This document shows, in pieces, positions 43,406 through 50,702 of a stretch of 64,000 nt of DNA. The stretch covers positions 7,318,001 to 7,382,000 of the forward strand of contig NC_088317.1 of the NCBI RefSeq assembly GCF_910592395.1, in the 5' to 3' direction. The stretch's first letter is position 1. Each line of letters opens with the position of its first letter. The notes below the pieces were generated by a model. It saw nothing but the letters and a program-made list of their open reading frames with translations, was not told the origin of the DNA and did not search any database. The stretch comes from Lineus longissimus (lineage: Eukaryota; Nemertea; Pilidiophora; Heteronemertea; Lineidae). The position numbers were made by a program, and so were the translations under genes.

Positions 43406-43409
43406 TTAA

Positions 43410-44069
43410 ATGGATGGAGACAATAAGGTTTATCCAGATTTAAGTAATTTAAACTCTGAAAGTCAATTGAACTATGAAAGGTCTGAAAAGCATACAGAAA
43501 GTAACCCTCAGGCTTTCAGACTACAACAAATATGTGAGGTTAAGAGTTTCTTAGAAAGCGAGATTGAATTTAGAAGAAAGATATTTTCAAAGTACAAAAA
43601 AGCATTTAGCGTAATTACTGGCATTAGCCATTTCCTTAATTCAACTAGCGTAGCAGCCGGATCTGTTGGTGTTTCCGCTCTAGCTGGTGTCATCACGGCA
43701 CCGATAGGCTTAGCTTTGGGTGGCGTAACAATAGGTAGTGCCATTATTTCATCAGCCTTAGGCTGGGAGAAAAAGAATATTCTAAGGAAAATTGAAAAAC
43801 ATGAGAATATCAGAATGTTGGCAATTTCAAAACTGAACACAATCAATGATTTGGTTAGTAAAGCCTTAACCGATTCTCACATATCTACAGATGAGTTTAC
43901 TTTGATTCTCAAGGAGAAGGAGAAATACATTTCGATGAAAAATGCCATTAGGAAAAAACAAAGGGAGGCAAGTTCAGCTGTTGATGTAGAGTCTTTAAAG
44001 ACGACTTTTTTAGAAGAAGGAAAAAAACTAGCACAGACAGAGATGCTAGAAAAACTAAAAGTTCAGTAA
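43410..44069 (+). CDS. Conserved Polinton membrane protein, unknown function
   Basis: 219 residues. A helical N-terminus is followed by a Gly/Ala-rich hydrophobic segment (about 74-118, GVSALAGVITAPIGLALGGVTIGSAIISSALG) and a long charged helical C-terminus (RKIEKHENIR ... YISMKNAIRKKQREAS). I recognise this architecture as recurring in animal Polinton-associated proteins, but I know of no established function. The hydrophobic part could insert into membranes. The start is TTAAATG (43406-43412). It converges with the DNA polymerase gene across a region filled with hairpin repeats. Confidence 0.6.
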   Translation: MDGDNKVYPDLSNLNSESQLNYERSEKHTESNPQAFRLQQICEVKSFLESEIEFRRKIFSKYKKAFSVITGISHFLNSTSVAAGSVGVSALAGVITAPIGLALGGVTIGSAIISSALGWEKKNILRKIEKHENIRMLAISKLNTINDLVSKALTDSHISTDEFTLILKEKEKYISMKNAIRKKQREASSAVDVESLKTTFLEEGKKLAQTEMLEKLKVQ

Positions 44070-44083
44070 ATCAAACAGGACCC

Positions 44084-44154
44084 GGACTACGTCCAGAGAA
44101 CAAAGTTCGACTCGAACTATGCTCTCAAGACGAAGTCGGACTAGGACAAAGTCC
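44084..44154. repeat. Cluster of double-hairpin repeats on a 30-nt lattice
   Basis: Full units at 44084-44108 (minus) and 44114-44138 (plus), and a half unit at 44144-44154, all with 30-nt spacing. Stems are GAAC/GTTC with GGAC/GTCC in the first. The second has one mismatch in the first stem. The cluster lies between convergent genes. Confidence 0.85.
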
Positions 44155-44262
44155 TAATCCTAATGTGGTGTATCACTATCACTATCACCATGACTTCGGT
44201 GTTAGGGGTGAATTTCACCAAGTAGCACTACCATCAGCACCACCCTATTCATTAGTTTAATC

Positions 44263-44332
44263 TAGCTATGCTCTCAGGACAAAGTCCGAATAATGATTTT
44301 GCAACTCGAGCTATGCTCTCAGGACGAAGTCG
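44263..44332 (+). repeat. Two double-hairpin repeats before the polymerase 3' end
   Basis: Units at 44263-44287 (first stem TAGC/GCTC, outer pair broken) and 44308-44332 (GAGC/GCTC and GGAC/GTCG). They lie just beyond the stop of DNA polymerase B. Confidence 0.82.
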
Positions 44333-44335
44333 GAC

Positions 44336-47300
44336 TCAAGCGAAGTTTGAATCGCTGTAATCTATGTAGCCTTCATAATACATTCCAAATGGTAAGGTGC
44401 TTATTCCATCTTCAAGTATGAACCTCTTGTCATCAAAAGGACTGAGGCTTTTTTTGTCAACTTCTTCCAAATAGATTTGGTGTTTATCTGATCTTAAGTG
44501 TCTCATCTTGTGGTAAAATGACCTACTCTTTTCAAGACAATCAACATAGTCATCAAATGAGATATTTCTCCTTACTACATTCTTGGCAATACCCTTTAAT
44601 TTCTTAGAATCGTAATCTTTTGTCCTGTAAGCGTACATCTTACTTCTCAGGGCAATGAATTCAGTCATCTCTACTCCTCCTAGCTCATCCTTAAAGTAGC
44701 CTGGTACCTTCTTTTTACTGGTATCATAGAGTGGATGATCTTTTGGATAATTACTGAAATCAAAATAGTGTCTCAACTCCTTTAAGTCTTTAGTTAAGTC
44801 ATCAGTATTAATGTTAAGTACAAAGGAATCTGTATCTAGATACAGCAGTTCAATATTTTTCTCACCAAAGTACGGTTGAAGAACTTCATAATAGAATTCA
44901 TACATTAATAATTTAGACAATTCAAGTACTGAAGCTCCTATGTAGATTGGTTTGTTGAATTTCATTGATGTTTTCCTCATGCTAATAGCAGCATTATGTT
45001 CGTCAAATACGCATATCGATGAAAACCTGGGATTGGCCATTACATTCCTGGCTCTCTCCCCGTCCGATACAAATTCAATTTCAACCCTGTTCCTTACATT
45101 CTCACAAGTCTTTCCGTAGAACGCATTATTCATGAGCTTAAAATAGTCTTTCTCAAAATCAGTCTTAGAATCCATACGTCTTTTAGTGTTAAAATCAATG
45201 TATGGTGCTAACCACTTTGATTGTTTAAAGCTTATCACTGAATGAACCCTCTTAAGTACCATTCCGTGCTTGAGGTAAAATTGTAGCATTCTGTAATGCA
45301 CTATGTAATTAGTTTTATCCTTTTGTGTTAGTATTAGTTTCTCTACATTTGATCTTTTATCATCGCCCAGTAACTCTCTCTGGTAAGGACTTAATTCATC
45401 ATCTTCAATAAAGAGAGATTCGGGACAGAATGGAAAGTTCCTTGACTTAAATTTAATATTTCCTGGATACTCCAAATCAACCTCTAAAAAGTAGCCTACT
45501 TCACTATCACTTGGAATTGCCATAATCTGCTCTTTACTGATAACATTCATGTTAAGTCGAGCTTTGCTCTCTGGACTTTGTCCTAGTCGGACTTTGTCCT
45601 GAGAGCATAGCTCGAGTGGATCAATATCTATCATTTCAAAACTACCATAGGGTTGAGGTTCCATCATGGACCAGCCGTAGAGATTGTTTGCGTCTACGTA
45701 GAGTAGTTTGTGGTGTTCATCTGCCTTGACATGTCTTGTTCCCATAACACCCGAAATTCCACCTCGTATTGCTTTCTCAAAAGTAAGTAAGATGTTGGTA
45801 TCAGTCAGTAGTTCTAGGTTTATTCCTGTGTACTTCAAACCAGCTTGCCAGGTTAGGCCTGGTGCCGAGTAACAGTGACATGGATCTATCTGAAAGTAGT
45901 TCAAATTGACATCCCTGAATTTCTCAAATAAATCAGCTAAAAGGATCACATCAGTTTTGAGGTAGAGGTCAATGAACTCACCGTGATTCCTGATCTTGAA
46001 ATGATCCCATATTACCTTAGCCTCATCATAGGCAGAATCAGGTGCCATTTCATTTTTCAATTCGTCAAAAAACATAGACTTTTCTAGGTAAGTAACATTG
46101 TAGCTTTCATGTGATGTGTAAAAAGAGTAAGGTACTGAACCCTTCTTCCTCAATAGCTTAAAGTCAGTGGTATTTGGGAACAGCTGTCTGGTAATTTTAA
46201 AATCATCATCCAACATTGATTTGGTTATGTTGTCTAAACTGGACTGCAGGAATCTGTACGAGTCCAAAAACCTGAAACAACCGAACTGAAATGAGATGTA
46301 TTCCTCTGATGTTTTGGCAAGTATTTTCAGTTTCTTGTACTTCGGTAGCTTATTCATTAATTCTTTAATAAATAAGTGAGAATCGTAATTACTGAGATTG
46401 TGAAAAAACACTGGAACAAACATAGCTTTCTTTTCATTCAAATTACACGAGTTGTGAGCAGCACCTCGATATCTACCACAGTAGTGATCATGATCCTTGA
46501 CCTTGTCATATCCCAAAGGTTGATTACAATAGTAACAATGTGTTTCTAATTGATATTTATGCCAGTCTTCATCTGTCATTGTTAGAGGAAAGTTACAGTT
46601 CAATAAATTAGAGAATTGTTCTTCCATCCTGATTAACCAATTACAGAACACATCTACAACATCAGCACCCCTGTGAGACACATACTGGCTACTGTAAAGG
46701 TGTGTGTAGTCTGAGTGAACATAAACACCAACAGCTGATGCATTTTGTTTAAAAAGTTTTTTAGTGGTAACAGTGGTATCTGTCTGAGTTGTGAGAGCAG
46801 AGCTCGAGTTATCATTGACTGTTGTGCTTATCGCTTCGAAATCAGCATAGATCACAAACGGAACTCTATTTTTGAATGAGTGTTTTTCAAATTTAATTTG
46901 TGACCATTTACTGTTAGGTGGAGGCAAAGTAATCTTACAGTAATCGTGTTCTCCACATTTCTTTTTATGCTTATCTAGTGTTGACTTCCTGTAAAAGTAA
47001 TTCATGCATCTCCTGCAAAGATACACTCTATGAGCTAGTGTCCTGAAGAAAAGATTGATGTCTCTTATGTACATGAAATGGTCCTTGAAATAGAGCAGAT
47101 CAATGACATCATCATCATCATAATTCTTGGACAGGTAGAGAGGTTCTAGTTTTGCCTCACAGGTGCTCTTAGCCGATTCATTCTGCAATTTAAACACATT
47201 AATTTTGAGATTATTATCACTCTCTATCTTAGGAATATCCTTTTGAATACATACAGGAAATGATTTGATTTTGATATCAGTAGTTTTCGAACTCTGTTCT

Positions 47301-48145
47301 CGTGACGAAGTCATTTGTAGCATATCGGTAGTAATATTTAATGTACTCTCGAGCTCTGCTCTCAGGACAAAGTCCGTCTCTGGATTTTCTTTCAGATATT
47401 TAGCGGCCAATAAAGACCAGAGAAAACATTTATTGTCATTTGATTCCACATTTATTACTGCTTTTGTTTTAAATGGTAATTTAGTGTAATGACCACCTTT
47501 ACACCTCTTGTAAGAACAGATGGTCATGTTACAAGACTCTATTTTATTTAAAGTAAGTCCAGAACCTTGAAAGTACCTTTCCTCAATCTGTGTCTTAATG
47601 TAGTTTAACTGGTTGGTTATGGCATAAATTGCCTGGTTCCTTGAAATTATGCTTTCCATTGGAGACTGTATGGGGTGTGTCGAACTTTGTTCTCTGGACG
47701 TAGTCCGGGTTACACTTTCACCCTGACGATCAATGCTCTGCTCTTCGACCAAAGGTCGATCAAACTGAGCAAATACTGATATGCTAATTTTGTGATGGTA
47801 ATCATTGAGTTGAAATAATACCTCCTCTAATTTATCTCTGTATTCATACACTTGTTTAGCTTCTCTCTCAATCTTCAAACTAATGGTGACTACAGGCTTT
47901 CCAAATTGTTTTACTATTTCTATTCCACTCACTTTCTTTATGCCATCTAGCTCATTTTCCTCAAATGCAAGTTTCTTATCCATAGTTTTAGGGATCAGTG
48001 ATGGGGCTCGGGGTTGAGCAAGAGGCACATAATCCAGATTTAATTTACTTAAGTGACCTTTGGTTCTCCTGTGAATAGCCATATTATTGTAGGATATGTA
48101 CTTGTCACATGTAGTGCAAAGTATTTTCTGATTCTTATCAGTCAT
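44336..48145 (-). CDS. polB: Protein-primed DNA polymerase B
   Basis: 1269 residues; replicates the element. The N-terminus has a zinc-finger-like segment (CTTCDKYISYNNMAIHRRTKGH, about 10-31). The exonuclease has IYADFEAI (about 434), FHNLSNYDSHLF and YLKTDVILLADLF. A zinc/HNH-like insert reads CYYCNQPL ... DHDHYCGRYRGAAHNSCN. Polymerase motifs are A, VDANNLYGW (about 817); B, KLMNNAFYGKT (about 1006); C, YLDTDSFVL (about 1102). All key acidic residues are present. Length fits Polinton polymerases. Hairpin repeats add six in-frame insertions of the full unit and one half unit, at 45559-45613 (two), 46795, 47289, 47351, 47682 and 47733. All are placed outside the catalytic motifs. Confidence 0.95.
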   Translation of the reverse strand: MTDKNQKILCTTCDKYISYNNMAIHRRTKGHLSKLNLDYVPLAQPRAPSLIPKTMDKKLAFEENELDGIKKVSGIEIVKQFGKPVVTISLKIEREAKQVYEYRDKLEEVLFQLNDYHHKISISVFAQFDRPLVEEQSIDRQGESVTRTTSREQSSTHPIQSPMESIISRNQAIYAITNQLNYIKTQIEERYFQGSGLTLNKIESCNMTICSYKRCKGGHYTKLPFKTKAVINVESNDNKCFLWSLLAAKYLKENPETDFVLRAELESTLNITTDMLQMTSSREQSSKTTDIKIKSFPVCIQKDIPKIESDNNLKINVFKLQNESAKSTCEAKLEPLYLSKNYDDDDVIDLLYFKDHFMYIRDINLFFRTLAHRVYLCRRCMNYFYRKSTLDKHKKKCGEHDYCKITLPPPNSKWSQIKFEKHSFKNRVPFVIYADFEAISTTVNDNSSSALTTQTDTTVTTKKLFKQNASAVGVYVHSDYTHLYSSQYVSHRGADVVDVFCNWLIRMEEQFSNLLNCNFPLTMTDEDWHKYQLETHCYYCNQPLGYDKVKDHDHYCGRYRGAAHNSCNLNEKKAMFVPVFFHNLSNYDSHLFIKELMNKLPKYKKLKILAKTSEEYISFQFGCFRFLDSYRFLQSSLDNITKSMLDDDFKITRQLFPNTTDFKLLRKKGSVPYSFYTSHESYNVTYLEKSMFFDELKNEMAPDSAYDEAKVIWDHFKIRNHGEFIDLYLKTDVILLADLFEKFRDVNLNYFQIDPCHCYSAPGLTWQAGLKYTGINLELLTDTNILLTFEKAIRGGISGVMGTRHVKADEHHKLLYVDANNLYGWSMMEPQPYGSFEMIDIDPLELCSQDKVRLGQSPESKARLNMNVISKEQIMAIPSDSEVGYFLEVDLEYPGNIKFKSRNFPFCPESLFIEDDELSPYQRELLGDDKRSNVEKLILTQKDKTNYIVHYRMLQFYLKHGMVLKRVHSVISFKQSKWLAPYIDFNTKRRMDSKTDFEKDYFKLMNNAFYGKTCENVRNRVEIEFVSDGERARNVMANPRFSSICVFDEHNAAISMRKTSMKFNKPIYIGASVLELSKLLMYEFYYEVLQPYFGEKNIELLYLDTDSFVLNINTDDLTKDLKELRHYFDFSNYPKDHPLYDTSKKKVPGYFKDELGGVEMTEFIALRSKMYAYRTKDYDSKKLKGIAKNVVRRNISFDDYVDCLEKSRSFYHKMRHLRSDKHQIYLEEVDKKSLSPFDDKRFILEDGISTLPFGMYYEGYIDYSDSNFA
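45559..45613. repeat. Inverted pair of double-hairpin repeats in polB
   Basis: Plus-strand unit 45559-45583 (GAGC-TTT-GCTC, TCT, GGAC-TTT-GTCC) and minus-strand unit 45589-45613, 30 nt apart and in opposite orientation. They encode an insertion between polymerase motifs A and B. Confidence 0.88.
46795..46805 (-). repeat. Half double-hairpin repeat in polB
   Basis: GAGC-AGA-GCTC only; codes part of an Ser-rich loop (DNSSSALTT). Confidence 0.6.
47289..47375 (+). repeat. Two double-hairpin repeats in polB
   Basis: 47289-47313: GAAC-TCT-GTTC, TCG, TGAC-GAA-GTCA, with both stems in their compensatory variants. 47351-47375: GAGC-TCT-GCTC, TCA, GGAC-AAA-GTCC. They encode TSSREQSS and DFVLRAELE in different frames. 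Confidence 0.88.
47682..47757 (+). repeat. Two double-hairpin repeats in polB
   Basis: 47682-47706: GAAC-TTT-GTTC, TCT, GGAC-GTA-GTCC. 47733-47757: degenerate first stem (ATGC/GCTC), second stem GACC-AAA-GGTC, which keeps pairing with other bases and is extended by two further pairs. Confidence 0.82.
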
Positions 48146-48201
48146 TCTATTTATTAGATTAAAATTTATTAAATTAAATAAATCTCTTGAATTAAATAGA
48201 A

Positions 48202-49203
48202 ATGGACTTCATAATCAATGAACAAGAATGTAATGAAGCCAAATTTGAGTACTACTTAACAGACCAATTAGACATAAAATCCATTACTTTGAAATCGATA
48301 ACCTTTTACAATTCATGGTGGACAGGTGATAACCTGCCAGCGAGTGCCCAAGTATTCATGTTTCTTTACGAAGAGTTTAAACTTAATAATCAACTGCATG
48401 CAACCATAATAGAACAGTGCATTGAAGTCATTAACCATACACCCGATGCGACGCCAGATGAATTTTGTAAGAATTTTTTAGTTAAACCCTCTATTAGAAG
48501 AATAATAAAAAACAGACAATCTACATTGCCATACTCTCGACATTTTAGTTTAAGTGAGTTTTGTGAGGTATGGCAAAAATACATAAAAGAAATTGGAATT
48601 AGCCATGTGAAAATTTACTGTGATAACAATAATTACATAACCCTTGAACTTACAGAGGATAAATACTTTTACATTAATATCATAAACTATGCTATTGTAA
48701 ATAATACACCAGCTGGCAAAACATTCTCCTCAAACTTATTCGGTGTATGGAATGAGTGGTTTGGCTTTAAGCAAACTAAATTCACCAAGAAAGGAAAATA
48801 CTACTCCACAAGACCACTCAACTTTTACAGGAAATATCTATTCCTGCAAGCTAATTTGGTTGACAAAGCTAAGACCCTCTACAACAATAAACCATCTAAC
48901 ATTTTCTGCATCATACCTGTAGAAGATGGTGACCAAATAAAAATGCAGCGATACGAACCGAATTGTAAGAAAACGATAAATAAGTGTACTAATCCCATAA
49001 AATTCGAAATCACTGATGAGAATGGTAAGCTAGTTAATTTCAGAGGAACAGAGGTTTCTTTAGAGTTAAGAATCGAGTTAAACTCTCAGGACAAAGTCCG
49101 AATAGAGTTAAACTCTTGTGGTGAAGACAAGCACCTCGGACTCGAGCTTTGCTCTCAAGACGAAGTCGGACCACCTGATGAGATCATTCCATTAAAGGAA
49201 TAG
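48202..49203 (+). CDS. Penton-like minor capsid protein 2
   Basis: 333 residues. The N-terminus reads ITLKSITFYNSWW (about 28-40) and the C-terminal part has NIFCIIPVEDGDQIKMQRYEP followed by IKFEITDENGKLVNFRGTE. This is the closing strand signature of Polinton penton-like proteins and is the same as in 38854-39621. Two penton-like genes in one element are thus predicted. The C-terminus is extended by about 45 residues made from hairpin repeats (49075-49168). It diverges from polB, with the starts 56 bp apart. The start context AGAAATG lacks the TTAAATG motif. The structural role is inferred. Confidence 0.65.
   Translation: MDFIINEQECNEAKFEYYLTDQLDIKSITLKSITFYNSWWTGDNLPASAQVFMFLYEEFKLNNQLHATIIEQCIEVINHTPDATPDEFCKNFLVKPSIRRIIKNRQSTLPYSRHFSLSEFCEVWQKYIKEIGISHVKIYCDNNNYITLELTEDKYFYINIINYAIVNNTPAGKTFSSNLFGVWNEWFGFKQTKFTKKGKYYSTRPLNFYRKYLFLQANLVDKAKTLYNNKPSNIFCIIPVEDGDQIKMQRYEPNCKKTINKCTNPIKFEITDENGKLVNFRGTEVSLELRIELNSQDKVRIELNSCGEDKHLGLELCSQDEVGPPDEIIPLKE
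49075..49168 (+). repeat. Double-hairpin repeats extending a penton-like protein
   Basis: 49075-49099: GAGT-TAA-ACTC, TCA, GGAC-AAA-GTCC. 49105-49115: half unit GAGT-TAA-ACTC, 30 nt later. 49144-49168: GAGC-TTT-GCTC, TCA, AGAC-GAA-GTCG. GAGT/ACTC is a third paired version of stem 1. Confidence 0.85.
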
Positions 49204-49750
49204 TACATTTCTTCTCTTTAACTACAGGTTTAACAAGAGGGTTAATTGATCCCTTCATGACTGCTTCATTCGGACTTTGTCCAGAGAACAAAGTTCGATT
49301 AGGACTTTGTCCTGAGAGCAGAGCTCGATTCAAGCCTGATCGCTGCTCTTTACTTACTTTTTTAGGAAGTTTCTTAAACATAATGAATGCTGCTAAAATA
49401 ACGGCACCTAAACCTAGTACATAGACATAAGTATTACTACTAGATTCATGCAGTGATACATCAGTATTTTGAGATTGTGGTTCTTCTTCCTCTACTTCTT
49501 CTTCCTCCTTTTCCATAACTCTGTTTTTTGGTGAGGAGTCCTGTACTTTAAATGTCGTCTTATCCTTTTTTATCCTCTTAAATTCCTTAGATCTTCTACC
49601 CAGTTCTCTAGACCATGCTAATTGTTTCTCTGATCGAGGTTTCTTAGACACTGAAACTTTAGTCGAACTTTGTTCTCGGGACGTAGTCCTAGTCGGACTT
49701 TGTCCTGAGAGCATAGCTCGAGTAGTATCAGTTACAGTTTCAAGTTCCAT
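49184..49750 (-). CDS. Membrane protein with hairpin-repeat insertions, unknown
   Basis: 188 residues. The middle is acidic (EEEEVEEEEP) and precedes a membrane segment (about 109-126, VYVLGLGAVILAAFIMF) followed by Lys. About a third of the sequence comes from four double-hairpin repeats: TRAMLSGQSPTRTTSREQSS near the start and NRALLSGQSPN... near the end. The 3' end overlaps the 3' end of 48202-49203 by about 20 bp. The start motif is ATAAATG. No known domain; likely a membrane-linked element protein. Confidence 0.5.
   Translation of the reverse strand: MELETVTDTTRAMLSGQSPTRTTSREQSSTKVSVSKKPRSEKQLAWSRELGRRSKEFKRIKKDKTTFKVQDSSPKNRVMEKEEEEVEEEEPQSQNTDVSLHESSSNTYVYVLGLGAVILAAFIMFKKLPKKVSKEQRSGLNRALLSGQSPNRTLFSGQSPNEAVMKGSINPLVKPVVKEKKCTIPLME
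49272..49326 (-). repeat. Tandem pair of double-hairpin repeats
   Basis: 49272-49296 (GAAC/GTTC, GGAC/GTCC) and 49302-49326 (GAGC/GCTC, GGAC/GTCC), 30 nt apart, same orientation, in the 188-residue gene. Confidence 0.88.
49665..49719. repeat. Inverted pair of double-hairpin repeats
   Basis: 49665-49689 on plus (GAAC-TTT-GTTC, TCG, GGAC-GTA-GTCC) and 49695-49719 on minus (GAGC-TAT-GCTC, TCA, GGAC-AAA-GTCC), 30 nt apart. Confidence 0.88.
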
Positions 49751-49799
49751 TTATCTTGGCCGAATTTAATTCGAACTATGTTCTCATAACCAGGTTAAT

Positions 49800-50651
49800 T
49801 TAGTCTTCTTTATCATCACTACCTGTGATATCTAGACTTTCATCTATTGGTTTGTCACATTCAGAGACAGTCATATTTGGTGTATTCATATTTGATGCAG
49901 TCATACTCGATGTATTCATAGATGATTCCTCATGACAATGACCTAAAGTAATAAGTGTTGTTGAGGCAAGTGCAGTTATTGGACCCATTCTCAAACTCAA
50001 CCATCCAAGCCATTTATCCAACTCGTTAGTTATCAAATAATCATTTCTAAGATCATGGTAAAGATCATCCTCATCATCTATTGGTAATAACCACCTTGAT
50101 AATTTAGTGTAAGCTTTAAGTACTGTCTTACCCAAAGAATCATTAAGTCTGGCAGCCATCTTTGTTTCATACATTCTATGGTGTTTTAAGATTTCTTTTT
50201 CAGTCATATTATCTAAGTCATTAAAAGTTATTTGTTTATTAAGGAAATCCTTGCTTTTACCAGTTGCAATTAAAATTTCTAAGTCTTGTTTGGCTTTAAG
50301 GCCACTATCAGTCAAATAGTTCAAATTTTGTTGATTGCTACTTGAACCTTGTTGATTGCTAGTCGGACTTTGTCCTGAGAGCGTAGCTCGAGTTGATCCA
50401 AGTTGGCAACTAGAATTGACTATTCCTTGACTAGGAGTAACAAAATTTGAACTATTCAACTGCTTGTTTGAAACTTGTTGATTTGTAGAGCAGTTCTGTT
50501 GAAAGTTAGTTCTGTTTTGTTGGTAACTACCAGTGTTCTGTTGGTTAGAAGCCCCAACTCGAGCTAAGCTCTCAGGACTCATAACACCAATCTGTTTCAT
50601 CTGTTGTTCAATCACTGCAGATGTCTGACTATTCATTTGCTGATTATTCAT
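49800..50651 (-). CDS. Gln/Asn-rich Polinton protein, unknown function
   Basis: 283 residues. The first 115 are rich in Gln, Asn and Ser, with hairpin-repeat-derived stretches (SPESLARVG; RATLSGQSPT). The second half has an ordered region (LTDSGLKAKQDLEILIATGKSK, then TKLSRWLLPIDDEDDLYHDL, then RMGPITALASTTLITLGH) that I recognise as a recurrent Polinton pattern without known function. A weak hydrophobic segment lies near the end. The start is TTAAATG on the minus strand. Confidence 0.55.
   Translation of the reverse strand: MNNQQMNSQTSAVIEQQMKQIGVMSPESLARVGASNQQNTGSYQQNRTNFQQNCSTNQQVSNKQLNSSNFVTPSQGIVNSSCQLGSTRATLSGQSPTSNQQGSSSNQQNLNYLTDSGLKAKQDLEILIATGKSKDFLNKQITFNDLDNMTEKEILKHHRMYETKMAARLNDSLGKTVLKAYTKLSRWLLPIDDEDDLYHDLRNDYLITNELDKWLGWLSLRMGPITALASTTLITLGHCHEESSMNTSSMTASNMNTPNMTVSECDKPIDESLDITGSDDKED
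50365..50389 (-). repeat. Double-hairpin repeat
   Basis: GAGC-TAC-GCTC, TCA, GGAC-AAA-GTCC on the minus strand, in frame in the Gln/Asn-rich gene. A half unit (GAGC-TAA-GCTC) lies at 50561-50571 and another (GAAC-TAT-GTTC) at 49773-49783. Confidence 0.85.
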
Positions 50652-50702
50652 TTAAAATTATGGAAAAATGACTGTTAAGTGCAAAATGCTGTTTTCACAA
50701 CT

